Under the pieces are notes generated by a model. It was not told the origin of the DNA. It saw only the letters and a program-made list of their open reading frames with translations, and made no database searches. From assembly GCF_012979535.1 (NCBI RefSeq), contig NZ_CP053015.1, positions 744,001 through 808,000 of the forward strand: DNA of 64,000 nt. The letters are read 5' to 3'. Both the position numbers and the translations under genes were made by a program. Shown here piece after piece: positions 28,610 through 37,399 of this stretch. Numbering within the stretch: the stretch's first letter is position 1; every line of letters begins with the position of its first letter. The stretch comes from Sphingomonas lacunae. Its GTDB lineage: Bacteria; Pseudomonadota; Alphaproteobacteria; Sphingomonadales; Sphingomonadaceae.

Positions 28610-28734
28610 TACGGACCGCGCCGGGAAGTGGCGCGGGATGGAAAGCTTTTCTGGTGTGGGCCGCGCTTGGTCTCATGTTGGCCAACGCTGCATTCGCAAT
28701 GGAGCGCTCCACCAAGGCGCTCTGTTTCCAGTAG
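28606..28734 (+). CDS. Possible 42-residue exported peptide coupled to clpA
   Basis: A TTG start overlaps the clpA stop (TTGA). The frame encodes a short basic head, a hydrophobic stretch (AFLVWAALGLMLANAAFA) that looks like a signal peptide, and only 11 residues after it. It could be a real small protein or the start of a truncated gene. No family is recognised. The rest of the 304-base gap up to 28913 shows nothing else. Confidence 0.28.
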   Translation: MIRTAPGSGAGWKAFLVWAALGLMLANAAFAMERSTKALCFQ

Positions 28735-28913
28735 GCGGGTCACGTTCCGCTCTGCCCCTGGTGCTGGCCGGTTTGCAACGGCAGCACCATCGCATTGTCA
28801 GTGTGAGCGAAGCGCTGGCGCTGCCGCGATAGCCGCGCAATCCTGACACTGGTGATTGATTGCCGGCTTGCGGTGCGGTAGCCGTGCAGCAAGTCCATGG
28901 GGAGGCTTCGATC

Positions 28914-29864
28914 ATGAAATTCCGTGTTCTAACGACCGTAGCGCTCGCCGTTGCATCCTTCACCCTTGTTCCCGCTACCCAGGCACAGCTGGGGGATTTG
29001 GGCCGCGCACTGGGACAGGCGGCGGGTGGGCTGGGCAGCCTGACACGCGGAACGCCTCCGGTTTCCACCAGCATCCGTGATGCACGCTGGGCGGATCCTT
29101 CGCGTGACGGGTTCACACCGCCGGGTCGCGCCATGCCGCTGGAGCGTCTGCCGCGCACGCCCGAGGGCGGCTTTACGCTGGCTGCCGGCTATTATGTCTT
29201 TGATGGGCAGAGCTATTGCCTGCATGCGGGAACCCACGGACCGGGCGGCGGCGATGGCTATCTTTACGCTCCGGTGTTGGGTAGCCGGCAGGAGGTTGTC
29301 ACCACCATATTGCGCAACAGCGTCGCCAATCCGGACATTCCACAACATCAGGTGCAGCAGCTGCTCTGGGCCATCGTCGCCCGTGCCCGCCTCGATCAGT
29401 TGCGGCCGGACATCCGCGCTGCAGCCGGCCGGTTGATGTCGCCCCAGCAATTCACGGCGATGAACCGCAATGCACTGGCCACGCTGACCGCCAACCAGCT
29501 TCAAGGTCTGGTCCGCCTGCCCGGACCGGTGCAGAGTGTATTGCGTGCAGAGAGCGATCTGCGCGGAATGCTGACCACTGGCGCGGGAAGCTATGCCGAT
29601 ATGGAGCGTGTTGCCGTTCTGAGTGGCGCGGTCGAGCGCGGCGAGGGCAGCATCGACACGCCATCGGGTCGCTGGAGCGCGCATCCGGACGGTTACTGGA
29701 TTCGCTACATCCCGTCGGGGTACTCACGGACACGCACGGAAATCTGGGTGGAGCCAGGCAGCGCAGCCGTCGGCCGGGTATATGACCCGGCACAGCACAT
29801 CGCTGTCCCCGGCAATACCAACCGGCAGCGGTTGGCACAGAGCGGACGCATCTACAGCCAGTGA
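28914..29864 (+). CDS. Secreted protein of unknown function
   Basis: A 316-residue protein with a signal peptide (ALAVASFTLVPATQA, cleavage near residue 23). GGAGG lies eight bases before the ATG. The middle has a GLGSLTRGTPP segment, then AAGYYVFDGQSYCLHAGT, and a helical region from about 125 to 210. I recognise no domain. Exported, probably periplasmic; it stands alone. Confidence 0.7.
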   Translation: MKFRVLTTVALAVASFTLVPATQAQLGDLGRALGQAAGGLGSLTRGTPPVSTSIRDARWADPSRDGFTPPGRAMPLERLPRTPEGGFTLAAGYYVFDGQSYCLHAGTHGPGGGDGYLYAPVLGSRQEVVTTILRNSVANPDIPQHQVQQLLWAIVARARLDQLRPDIRAAAGRLMSPQQFTAMNRNALATLTANQLQGLVRLPGPVQSVLRAESDLRGMLTTGAGSYADMERVAVLSGAVERGEGSIDTPSGRWSAHPDGYWIRYIPSGYSRTRTEIWVEPGSAAVGRVYDPAQHIAVPGNTNRQRLAQSGRIYSQ

Positions 29865-29876
29865 TGCCGCAGCGGT

Positions 29877-30278
29877 TCAGGCTCTGACCATGGCTGCCGC
29901 GACACGGGCAAAACCCTCGTCGAGCGTCTGCCGAAGATCATCGTCCATGGCGACCCGGTCCATTGCTTGCCGCATCGCCGAAAGCCATTGATCGCGCAGT
30001 TCACCGTCAATCTGGAAGGGCGAGTGCGCGCTCATCACGCATTTGCCGCTGCCGAACCAGTCACGCGGGCCACCCATCCAGCCGTTGAGAAAGCCGGCCA
30101 GCGAGTCCCGCATTGGCGACAAATCGGCGGCATGGATCGCCCGCAGACGGGCATAGGCTGGATCGCCATCCATCAGGTCATAGAAATGATCGACCATGCG
30201 GCGGATGACCTCTGCCCCGCCGATGCGGTGATAGGGCAAGGGGGGCCTGGACTCGGTTTCGGCTTGGGTGCCCGTCAC
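29877..30278 (-). CDS. Group II truncated hemoglobin
   Basis: A 133-residue globin of the 2-on-2 fold. RIGGAEVIRRMVDHFYDLMD is helix B, AIHAADLSPMRDSLAGFLNG covers helix C to E, WMGGP is the group II motif, and the proximal histidine is in SAHSPFQI. DQWLSAMRQAMD corresponds to the GH region. It binds O2 or NO and is usually linked to NO or oxidative stress. It is convergent with the preceding secreted-protein gene. Confidence 0.87.
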   Translation of the reverse strand: MTGTQAETESRPPLPYHRIGGAEVIRRMVDHFYDLMDGDPAYARLRAIHAADLSPMRDSLAGFLNGWMGGPRDWFGSGKCVMSAHSPFQIDGELRDQWLSAMRQAMDRVAMDDDLRQTLDEGFARVAAAMVRA

Positions 30279-30372
30279 GCAATTTCTCCGGAGTCAATGC
30301 TGGATGCTCCCGCCTAGACAGGTGCACGTCCAGCAACATTGACTCCGGTCAAAGGCCCTTGGTTCCCGATCC

Positions 30373-31191
30373 TCAATCCTGTTTGGGCGGCAGCGGGAAA
30401 AAACCCGAAGTGCGGCGGATATAGGCTTCATAGCCCGGCCGGGTCTTTTTGAGACCGCGTTCCAGCAGCGCCGCGCCTGACCATTTCATCAGCGTCCAGG
30501 TAAGGAAGATCGGCGAGAGGATGGTCCATGCGGCAATGCCGCTATCTGCCGCCACCAGATAAATCCCCCACCAGCACAAGGCGTCGCCGAAATAGTTGGG
30601 GTGCCGGGTATAACGCCACAAGCCACGGTCCATCACCTGTCCGGCGTTGGCCGGGTCCTTGCGGAAAGCCTCCAATTGCGCGTCGCCGACTGTTTCGAAC
30701 AGTATCCCGGCCAGCGCCAAAACAACGCCGAGCCAGCCAAGCCAGGCCAGCGGTTCCATCGGTCGTTCGAGAATGCCCGCCTGTGCCGGCATGCTGACGA
30801 ACCAGAGCAGTGGTCCCTGCATCAGGAAGACCATGATCAGAGCGGCGGTGGCGAAAGACCAGCCATTGCGCTCCATCGCGCCCCCGAGAATGCGGTCATA
30901 GCGGGGATCCCGGCCCAGACGCCGCCAACGCAGGATAAGGTGCGTGCCAAGGCGCAGGCCCCACAATGTTGTCAGCGCAACCAGCGCGACGCCATGAGGG
31001 CCAAGTCCGGCGGGCCCGCCCGCACGCAGGACGCTGAACCAGGCGAGGCCAACCATGCCATAGGCCCAGACAGCATCAATGAAGCTGACATCACGGATGC
31101 GTACCGCAACCAGCCAGAGCAGCATCATGGCGACCATCGCCACTACCAGATTGATGACAAGCCCGCCCCCGAGCGCGATCAGGTCAATCAT
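30373..31191 (-). CDS. DUF1295 domain-containing membrane protein (steroid reductase-like)
   Basis: A 272-residue protein with about seven membrane segments. The C-terminal motif WRYTRHPNYFGDALCWWGIY is the DUF1295 signature shared with steroid 5-alpha-reductases and isoprenylcysteine methyltransferases, which bind NADPH or AdoMet there. It starts inside the stop of the acyltransferase gene (ATGA overlap), so the two are coupled, pointing to lipid metabolism. Confidence 0.85.
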   Translation of the reverse strand: MIDLIALGGGLVINLVVAMVAMMLLWLVAVRIRDVSFIDAVWAYGMVGLAWFSVLRAGGPAGLGPHGVALVALTTLWGLRLGTHLILRWRRLGRDPRYDRILGGAMERNGWSFATAALIMVFLMQGPLLWFVSMPAQAGILERPMEPLAWLGWLGVVLALAGILFETVGDAQLEAFRKDPANAGQVMDRGLWRYTRHPNYFGDALCWWGIYLVAADSGIAAWTILSPIFLTWTLMKWSGAALLERGLKKTRPGYEAYIRRTSGFFPLPPKQD

Positions 31192-31826
31192 TCGTCCTCT
31201 CCTGTAATCTGGCCGATCCCGGTGACCGCCAATTCAGGATGGCGGGGAACGCAGCTTTTGTAGATGGCCAACACCTTTTCCATATCCGCGCGAAAATCGC
31301 CGGTGGGCCAGATGACCGGGCCCAGCCCGCCCATCTTGCGACCATAATCCATCATGCCAACGACCAGTGGCACCTTGGCCGCAAGGGCAATCTGGTAAAA
31401 ACCGGTTTTCCAGCGGCGTGTCCGGCCACGCGTGCCCTCTGGCGCGATGGTCAGGATGAATTCCTTGCGGCGGGCAAACTCGTCAACCATGGCCTGGACA
31501 TAATTGTGGCTGGACGAGCGATCGACCGCGATGCCGCCCATGGCTCGCATGAAGCCGCCCAGCGGCCAGCGGAACAGCGAGGTCTTGGCCATGAAGCGCG
31601 TGTCGAGCCCAAGCTCCTGCGTCAGGCCGAGATAGTAGAGAAAGTCCCAATTCGACGTGTGCGGCGCGGCGATGATGACAAAGCGCCGGGGTTCCGGCAC
31701 CTCCCCCTCGGCCCGCCAGCCGCGCCGGCGATAGAGCCATAGCAACAGGTCCTTGACCAACCGGGAAACCGGTCCTGGCTGAACGTCACTTACCAACGCT
31801 GGTGCATCGTCGGCCTCTACGGCCAT
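31188..31826 (-). CDS. Lysophospholipid acyltransferase family protein (PlsC-like)
   Basis: A 212-residue acyltransferase. IIAAPHTSNWDFLYYLGL holds a variant HX4D motif (H-T-S-N-W-D), and TIAPEGTRGRTRRWKTGFYQ is the PEGTR block for phosphate binding. ATG 31826 is chosen because GGGAG lies six bases before it, although the frame is open further upstream. The H-T-S-N-W-D form is found in acyltransferases other than classical PlsC, so the acceptor may not be lysophosphatidic acid. It is the first gene of a two-gene operon. Confidence 0.83.
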   Translation of the reverse strand: MAVEADDAPALVSDVQPGPVSRLVKDLLLWLYRRRGWRAEGEVPEPRRFVIIAAPHTSNWDFLYYLGLTQELGLDTRFMAKTSLFRWPLGGFMRAMGGIAVDRSSSHNYVQAMVDEFARRKEFILTIAPEGTRGRTRRWKTGFYQIALAAKVPLVVGMMDYGRKMGGLGPVIWPTGDFRADMEKVLAIYKSCVPRHPELAVTGIGQITGEDE

Positions 31827-31953
31827 GCGCCACTCCCCCGAAAACTGACGCTCCTGCGATAAGGGCGTCTTGCCGGTATCGTAAGCAATTTCACGCGCCG
31901 CGCCAGTCCCTTGAATAGCCACGCCAGCGCATATGCGGGCAGCTCACAGAAAG

Positions 31954-31981
31954 AAGGGGAGGCCATGGCTGGCCGCCCCTT
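31954..31981 (-). terminator. Rho-independent terminator, minus strand
   Basis: Stem AAGGGGCGGCC / GGCCTCCCCTT with a six-base loop and one mismatch, then CTTTCT, read on the minus strand. No large minus-strand gene precedes it; the only candidate it can serve is the 32-codon gene ending at 32009. Confidence 0.65.
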
Positions 31982-32008
31982 TGCAATGGTCTTTATAGCC
32001 TGTCAGCC

Positions 32009-32107
32009 TCAGAAGCTGAGCGAGGCGCGTCCGTGAACGAACCAGCCGTTGAAGCCGAACGGCGAGAAACTGCTATGGGGCAGGAAATGGCCGTTCAGGC
32101 CATTCAT
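32009..32107 (-). CDS. 32-residue aromatic peptide gene with its own Shine-Dalgarno and terminator
   Basis: The frame opens at ATG 32107 with GGGGAG exactly seven bases upstream, and ends 27 bases before a terminator in the same direction. The product is rich in Phe, Gly, Asn and His, with one Trp and no acidic residue; its second half reads SPFGFNGWFVHGRASLSF. That ending resembles the last strand of TonB-dependent receptor barrels, so a decayed receptor tail is the alternative; but nothing receptor-like precedes it and the ribosome-binding site is well placed. A second ATG two codons upstream (32113) has no spacing for that site. Function unknown. Confidence 0.5.
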   Translation of the reverse strand: MNGLNGHFLPHSSFSPFGFNGWFVHGRASLSF

Positions 32108-32207
32108 GGACATTCTCCCCGCTGGATTCCTGCAACGGCAGCGTCTGCTGCCGACCGCAAACCAACGTCAATGCTGTTGTTGCGGTGCAAAAAGGTCCAG
32201 TGCAGCC

Positions 32208-32238
32208 GCAGAAATCCGCCAGTCTGTCGGATTTCCGC
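32208..32238. promoter_or_regulatory. Inverted repeat between the 32-codon gene and parC
   Basis: GCAGAAATCCG, nine bases, CGGATTTCCGC: an 11-bp dyad with one mismatch. It is about 80 bases before parC and 100 bases before the 32-codon gene, so it could be an operator or leader hairpin for either. The surrounding 490-base gap between 31827 and 32317 contains the small gene, its terminator and this dyad, and nothing else I can support. Confidence 0.4.
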
Positions 32239-32317
32239 AACATCATCGATGCCAAACGCCTGAAACGCGGGCGCTTCAATCGCCCCTTTGCACGGTGGAA
32301 TCCACCCTGCTATCGGT

Positions 32318-34606
32318 ATGGTGATGGCCAAGACCCCGACCGACAGCAGCAGTGCACCCGCCGCCCCGATTATCGACACACCATTTGATGGTGCCTTGTC
32401 GGACCGATATCTGGTCTATGCCCTGTCGACGATTACGGCGCGATCCCTGCCGGACCTGCGGGATGGATTGAAGCCGGTCCACCGCCGCCTGTTGTGGGCG
32501 ATGCGCGGGCTGAAACTGGATCCAGGACAGGCCCACAAGAAATCCGCCCGCGTTGTCGGCGATGTCATCGGCAAATATCATCCTCATGGCGATACCGCCG
32601 TCTATGACGCCATGGTCCGCCTCGCCCAGGATTTCTCGCTGCGTTACCCGCTGGTCGATGGTCAGGGGAATTTCGGGAATATCGACGGCGATAATGCAGC
32701 CGCCTATCGTTATACCGAAGCAAAGCTGACCCGCGTGGCCATTGACCTGATGGCCGGCCTTGATGAAGGAACGGTCGATTTCCGGCCTACCTATAATGGC
32801 GAAGACCATGAGCCCGAGATCATGCCGGGCCTTTTCCCCAATCTGCTGGCCAATGGTGCGAGCGGCATTGCCGTGGGCATGGCGACCAACATTCCGTCGC
32901 ACAATGCCGCCGAGGTAATCGATGCCGCGATGCTGCTGATTGACAAGCCGGACGCCGAGCTGACGGAACTGATGCAGATGTTTCACGGGCCGGACCTGCC
33001 CACAGGCGGCCTGATCGTTGACAGTCCTGACAGCATCATGGCGGCTTATGCCACCGGCCGCGGTTCCTTCCGGGTACGCGCCCGTTTCTCGGAGACACCG
33101 GAAAAGGGTGAGGGACCGGGCAGCTGGCAACTGGTGGTCACCGAAATCCCCTATGGCATTACCAAGGGCAAGCTGATCGAACAGATTGCCCAGCTGATCG
33201 CCGACAAGAAACTGCCGATCCTGGAGGATGTGCGGGACGAGTCTGCGGAGGATGTCCGCATTGTGCTGGTTCCACGCAGCCGCAATGTCGATCCGGATGT
33301 GCTCAAGGAAAGCCTTTACCGGCTGACGGATCTGGAAAGCCGCCTGTCGCTCAACCTCAACGTGCTTGATGCCGAACGCACACCGCGGGTGATGGGCCTC
33401 AAGGAATTGCTGGAAAACTGGCTGCGTCACCAATTCACCATTCTCGTCCGCCGCAGCCAGCATCGGCTTGACCGGATTGATGAACGGCTGGAACTCGTTG
33501 GCGGCTACATCATCGCTTATCTGAACCTCGACCGCATCATCGAGATCATCCGCACTGAAGATGAGCCCAAACCGGTGATGATGGCCGAGTTCGAGCTCAC
33601 CGACCGACAGGCCGAGGCCATCCTCAACATGCGGTTGCGCAGTTTGCGCAAACTCGAGGAAATGGAACTCATCCGCGAGCGCGACGCGCTTGAAAAGGAA
33701 CGCGAGGGGCTGGTCCAGCTGCTCGAAAGCCCGGCCCGACAACGCAGCCGGATGAAGCGCGACCTGACGGCACTGCGGGCCGTCTACGGCCCGGAGACCG
33801 CGCTTGGTCGACGCCGCACAACCATCGCCGAAGCCGCCCCGGCGCGCGACATTCCTCTCGAAGCCATGGTCGAAAAGGAACCGGTGACCGTCATCCTTTC
33901 CAAGCGCGGCTGGATACGCGCCATGAAGGGCCATATCGACGAGGCAGCCAAGGCCAAGTTGACCTTCAAGGAGGGCGACGAGCTGGCCTTTGCCCTCCAT
34001 GCCCAGACGACCGACCGCATTGTCCTGGCCGGCACCAATGGCCGGTTCTACACGCTGGCGGCGGACCGGCTGCCGGGCGGACGCGGATTTGGCGAACCCG
34101 TGCGGCTGATGGCGGACATAGAGGGTGAGGGCACAATCATTGCGATGCTGGCCGGCAATATGGTCGGCAAGCTGCTGGTTGCCTCCTCATCGGGCCATGG
34201 CTTCATTGTGCCGGGCAACGAGTTGATCGCCGAAACCCGCAAGGGCAAACAGGTGGTCAATATCAGGGCTGGCAACCAGCTGGTCGTTGCCAAAGTGGTC
34301 CGCGACGGTGATGACCATGTCGCCGCCGTCGGCGACAACCGCAAGATGGTTGTCTTTCCGCTGGCCGACCTGCCCGAAATGAGCCGGGGACAGGGCGTGA
34401 TGCTGCAACGTTTCCGCGACGGTGGCCTGGCTGATGCGACCACCCTGGCACTGGCCGACGGGCTGAGCTGGACGATGGGTGGCGATAGCGGTCGTACGCG
34501 GACGGAAACGGACCTGACATTGTGGAGGACAGCACGAGGCGCAGGCGGGCGCATGGCGCCGACCGGTTTCCCCCGCGACAATCGTTTTGGCACACGAACT
34601 GGCTGA
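32318..34606 (+). CDS. parC: DNA topoisomerase IV subunit A
   Basis: A 762-residue type II topoisomerase subunit that decatenates chromosomes. [17 protein letters not shown] and the active-site region [15 protein letters not shown] (Tyr in RYTE near residue 131) are standard, and [20 protein letters not shown] precedes it. The C-terminal beta-pinwheel lacks the GyrA box (QRRGGKG), which separates it from GyrA. Start is uncertain: ATG 32318 or ATG 32324, with no clear Shine-Dalgarno. Its partner parE is not in the window. Confidence 0.93.
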   Translation: MVMAKTPTDSSSAPAAPIIDTPFDGALSDRYLVYALSTITARSLPDLRDGLKPVHRRLLWAMRGLKLDPGQAHKKSARVVGDVIGKYHPHGDTAVYDAMVRLAQDFSLRYPLVDGQGNFGNIDGDNAAAYRYTEAKLTRVAIDLMAGLDEGTVDFRPTYNGEDHEPEIMPGLFPNLLANGASGIAVGMATNIPSHNAAEVIDAAMLLIDKPDAELTELMQMFHGPDLPTGGLIVDSPDSIMAAYATGRGSFRVRARFSETPEKGEGPGSWQLVVTEIPYGITKGKLIEQIAQLIADKKLPILEDVRDESAEDVRIVLVPRSRNVDPDVLKESLYRLTDLESRLSLNLNVLDAERTPRVMGLKELLENWLRHQFTILVRRSQHRLDRIDERLELVGGYIIAYLNLDRIIEIIRTEDEPKPVMMAEFELTDRQAEAILNMRLRSLRKLEEMELIRERDALEKEREGLVQLLESPARQRSRMKRDLTALRAVYGPETALGRRRTTIAEAAPARDIPLEAMVEKEPVTVILSKRGWIRAMKGHIDEAAKAKLTFKEGDELAFALHAQTTDRIVLAGTNGRFYTLAADRLPGGRGFGEPVRLMADIEGEGTIIAMLAGNMVGKLLVASSSGHGFIVPGNELIAETRKGKQVVNIRAGNQLVVAKVVRDGDDHVAAVGDNRKMVVFPLADLPEMSRGQGVMLQRFRDGGLADATTLALADGLSWTMGGDSGRTRTETDLTLWRTARGAGGRMAPTGFPRDNRFGTRTG

Positions 34607-34656
34607 AACAGGGACATTGACGGGTCCGTATCCGTTGTGAAAGTTACCCTTCATTC

Positions 34657-36384
34657 ATGAATCGGGTCCAGATTCATCTGGTGAACCCACACGCGCCCCC
34701 TTCCGTCGATACGTCGACCGCCCTCTGGGAAAGCCGGTTGCCGCAAGCCAGCTGGCTGGAGGCGCTGCCGCATGCCTGTGCCCTGATCAGCCTCAATGGC
34801 AATGCGATACAGATCAGCACAAGCAACATGATTTTCCTGCGCGCCATGGGCAGTTGGCCGGACAATGAGCCGGTAGAAACCGCTCTGACGCGGGCTTGCC
34901 GCAATGTTTTGAGCGGTTCCTTGCCAGGATCGACGCTGACGTGGGAACAGGGTGGATTTTCCGGCCGGGTTTATGAGGCGACGATTTCTCCGTTGAATGG
35001 CGAAGACGCTGAACCGCTCGCGCTTCTGTCACTCGTCGACCACACCACGCTGATCCGCAGTGAGGCGAATTTGCGTCGCGAGCTTTTGTCTGACAGCCTG
35101 ACCGGATTGCCCAACCGCAGCGGCTTTGGCGACGTGCTGGAAGCACGACTGCGCCATGCGCCGCCTCCGGGGCAAACGCTCACCCTGCTTATAGTCGATC
35201 TGGCCCGATTCAGCCGGATCAACGAGAGTATTGGCGCCCTGGCAGGCGACGAGTTGCTGATTACCGTGGCGCGCCGGTTGAGGCAGCAAACGCGCGGCAG
35301 CGACGTGCTGGCGAGGATTGGCAGTGACGAATTTGCCATTTTGAGCCAGACCCGTCCTGCAGAAGATGGCGCCCGCACCCTGGCTGACCGGATGCGAGCC
35401 GTGTTCCGCGATCCGTTCCGCATTGGCGAACTGTTGATCAACGTCGATTGCGCGGTTGGCGGTATCGCCGCATTGAGCCCGCCGGCACCTGATGAAGAGC
35501 CCGACGCCCCCGAACTGATCCGCCATGCGCAAATTGCGCTCAAGCAGGCAAAACGGGGCGAAGGCGTTGCCTTTTACGAGCCGGTAGCGCTGGCACGCCT
35601 GCACAAAAGGTTCGATCGCGAACATGCCCTGCGGCAAGCGATAGACCATGACGACATTGGCCTGGCCTTTCAGCCGCTGGTCGACATGAAGAACAGAAGG
35701 GTGATCGGGTTTGAGGCACTGGCCCGCTGGACGCACGAAGGTGAACCCATTTCTCCCGGCGAATTTGTACCCATTGCCGAAGACTCTGGTTTGATCCTGC
35801 CGCTGGGGCGGCTGGTTATCGACAAGGCTGCGGCAACGCTCGCCCGTTGGGACGAGCGGCTGGGCAAGCCCATGCCGGTTGGCATATCGGTCAACGTCTC
35901 GCCCATCCAGTTGGCCCGTGACGACATCATCACCGTGGTTCAGCACGCACTGGAACGGCATCAGATCGATGGCCGGCGTTTGATCATCGAAGTCACGGAA
36001 AGCAGTGTCGTGCGCAACCCCGACACGGCGGATGCCATTTTGCGCGCATTGACCGACCTCGACGTGCGTATTGCGATGGACGATTTCGGCACCGGATATT
36101 CGAACATCGCCAGCCTGCAACGGCTGCCGATCCACACACTTAAAATTGACCGCAGCCTAGTCGCGGGCATCGACACCAGCGCCGACAGCCTGGCCATCGT
36201 CCGGACCATCCAGCGGCTTGCCGAAGCATTGGGACTGAGGACAACGGCTGAGGGCATCGAGACGGAAACGGTGGCACAACAGGTCGCCGCGATCGGATGC
36301 GATGTCGGGCAGGGCTTTCTGTTCAGCCGGCCGCTCGACCCCGATGCGGCGTTCGACGCCTGGCAGCGCAGTCAGGGGCGTTGA
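34657..36384 (+). CDS. PAS-like/GGDEF/EAL cyclic-di-GMP phosphodiesterase
   Basis: A 575-residue cytoplasmic signalling protein. Residues about 15-125 form a sensor-like region; the GGDEF domain (SLTGLPNRSGFGDVLEARLR) follows with the active-site sequence RIGSDEF near residue 220, so one glycine is replaced by serine and synthesis is probably lost. The EAL domain starts at about 320 and keeps FEALARW, NVSPIQL, EVTESS, DDFGTGYS and KIDRSLV, so c-di-GMP hydrolysis is likely intact. A degenerate GGDEF often binds GTP to activate the EAL half. It follows parC by 50 bases but probably has its own promoter. Confidence 0.9.
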   Translation: MNRVQIHLVNPHAPPSVDTSTALWESRLPQASWLEALPHACALISLNGNAIQISTSNMIFLRAMGSWPDNEPVETALTRACRNVLSGSLPGSTLTWEQGGFSGRVYEATISPLNGEDAEPLALLSLVDHTTLIRSEANLRRELLSDSLTGLPNRSGFGDVLEARLRHAPPPGQTLTLLIVDLARFSRINESIGALAGDELLITVARRLRQQTRGSDVLARIGSDEFAILSQTRPAEDGARTLADRMRAVFRDPFRIGELLINVDCAVGGIAALSPPAPDEEPDAPELIRHAQIALKQAKRGEGVAFYEPVALARLHKRFDREHALRQAIDHDDIGLAFQPLVDMKNRRVIGFEALARWTHEGEPISPGEFVPIAEDSGLILPLGRLVIDKAAATLARWDERLGKPMPVGISVNVSPIQLARDDIITVVQHALERHQIDGRRLIIEVTESSVVRNPDTADAILRALTDLDVRIAMDDFGTGYSNIASLQRLPIHTLKIDRSLVAGIDTSADSLAIVRTIQRLAEALGLRTTAEGIETETVAQQVAAIGCDVGQGFLFSRPLDPDAAFDAWQRSQGR

Positions 36385-36405
36385 CCGGGCAAGCGTCTGC
36401 AGCAG

Positions 36406-37395
36406 TCAGCTACAGTCCCACCACCAAATGACCTGGTCAAACCGGCAAGCGAGCAGGTCGGCATGGCGGATCATGAGGTTCGCCTCTCCCATATCGCCCC
36501 ATTGCAGGCCATTGCCGGACGTCAGCTGGAACAACACGCGGTCGAAGTCGCGATAAGGAGAAGCGGAGGCAATCGCGCCTGACGTCCAAAGGTCACACCG
36601 ATAATCTGTCTGGGTAAACAGCGGGTACCCGCCAACGTAATGCGCGCTGCCAAGATGAGCGTTCCATAAATCTTCGGCCAAGGCATCGACCGCATCGGCG
36701 CGGACGTCGATGCCCAAGTCGCGCAGCAGCCCCTCCCGAGCACACGTCAGCGGTTGCGGCATCATCGCAACTGATTTGGCGCGAAGCGGAACGCCCTGTT
36801 CGCGTTCGCGGCCGGTAAAGGGGGACGAAGTATAACCATCATCATCGGGGTCACCATATCGCGGCAAGCGCGGCGGCGGTACCAGCCGTCCGCCCACAGG
36901 CCCATCAGGGTGCCAGATCAAACGGATATTCGCTTCCAAGGGCGCATCGAAGTTGACACCGTGAAGATCATCACGGCCAATGAACAGTTGCAACAAACCG
37001 TCAGAGGGATAGTCCTCCAGCGGCGGCATTCCCGCGAAATCGAGTTGGGCAACAAATTCGAGTGCCCGCCCATCCTTGCCCACCGGCCAAACCGCATCGT
37101 CAGCCAGCCAGACAGGTCCACCAATCCGGGTGCCGCCAGCCTCTATGGCCGCATCGAGAGCAGGTGTCAGCCGCAAGGCAGGCAGGGCAAGACCAGGCAA
37201 AGCAGCCTTTAGCCGCTCCACCTGCAGCTCGTCGGGTTCAATGACCGGTGGCTGTTCCGCAAGCCATTGGGCAAAAGCTTGTTTTGCGTGCAAGGAGGTC
37301 CGACGGTCCCGCCACCAGGGTCGCACCTGATCCCACCAGATGAAAGCGATCGCCCCGCCAAAGGCAATGACAGCTATTGGCCAGTTGATGTCCAT
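36406..37395 (-). CDS. DUF1963 (YwqG-like) family protein with N-terminal anchor
   Basis: A 329-residue protein with one membrane helix at the start (AVIAFGGAIAFIWWDQV). From about residue 75 it shows the DUF1963 pattern GGPVWLADDAVWPVGKDGRA, FVAQLDFAG and LLQLFIGRDD, ending VGGYPLFTQTDYR and GDMGEANLMI. Family function is unknown. It starts four bases after the cca stop and is the last gene of the DUF1285-nudL-cca operon. Confidence 0.82.
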   Translation of the reverse strand: MDINWPIAVIAFGGAIAFIWWDQVRPWWRDRRTSLHAKQAFAQWLAEQPPVIEPDELQVERLKAALPGLALPALRLTPALDAAIEAGGTRIGGPVWLADDAVWPVGKDGRALEFVAQLDFAGMPPLEDYPSDGLLQLFIGRDDLHGVNFDAPLEANIRLIWHPDGPVGGRLVPPPRLPRYGDPDDDGYTSSPFTGREREQGVPLRAKSVAMMPQPLTCAREGLLRDLGIDVRADAVDALAEDLWNAHLGSAHYVGGYPLFTQTDYRCDLWTSGAIASASPYRDFDRVLFQLTSGNGLQWGDMGEANLMIRHADLLACRFDQVIWWWDCS

Positions 37396-37399
37396 GGGT

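Noticed and set aside
32276..34000. Long open frame on the minus strand opposite parC
   Set aside because: It mirrors parC codon bias, has no family motif, and parC is certain on the other strand.
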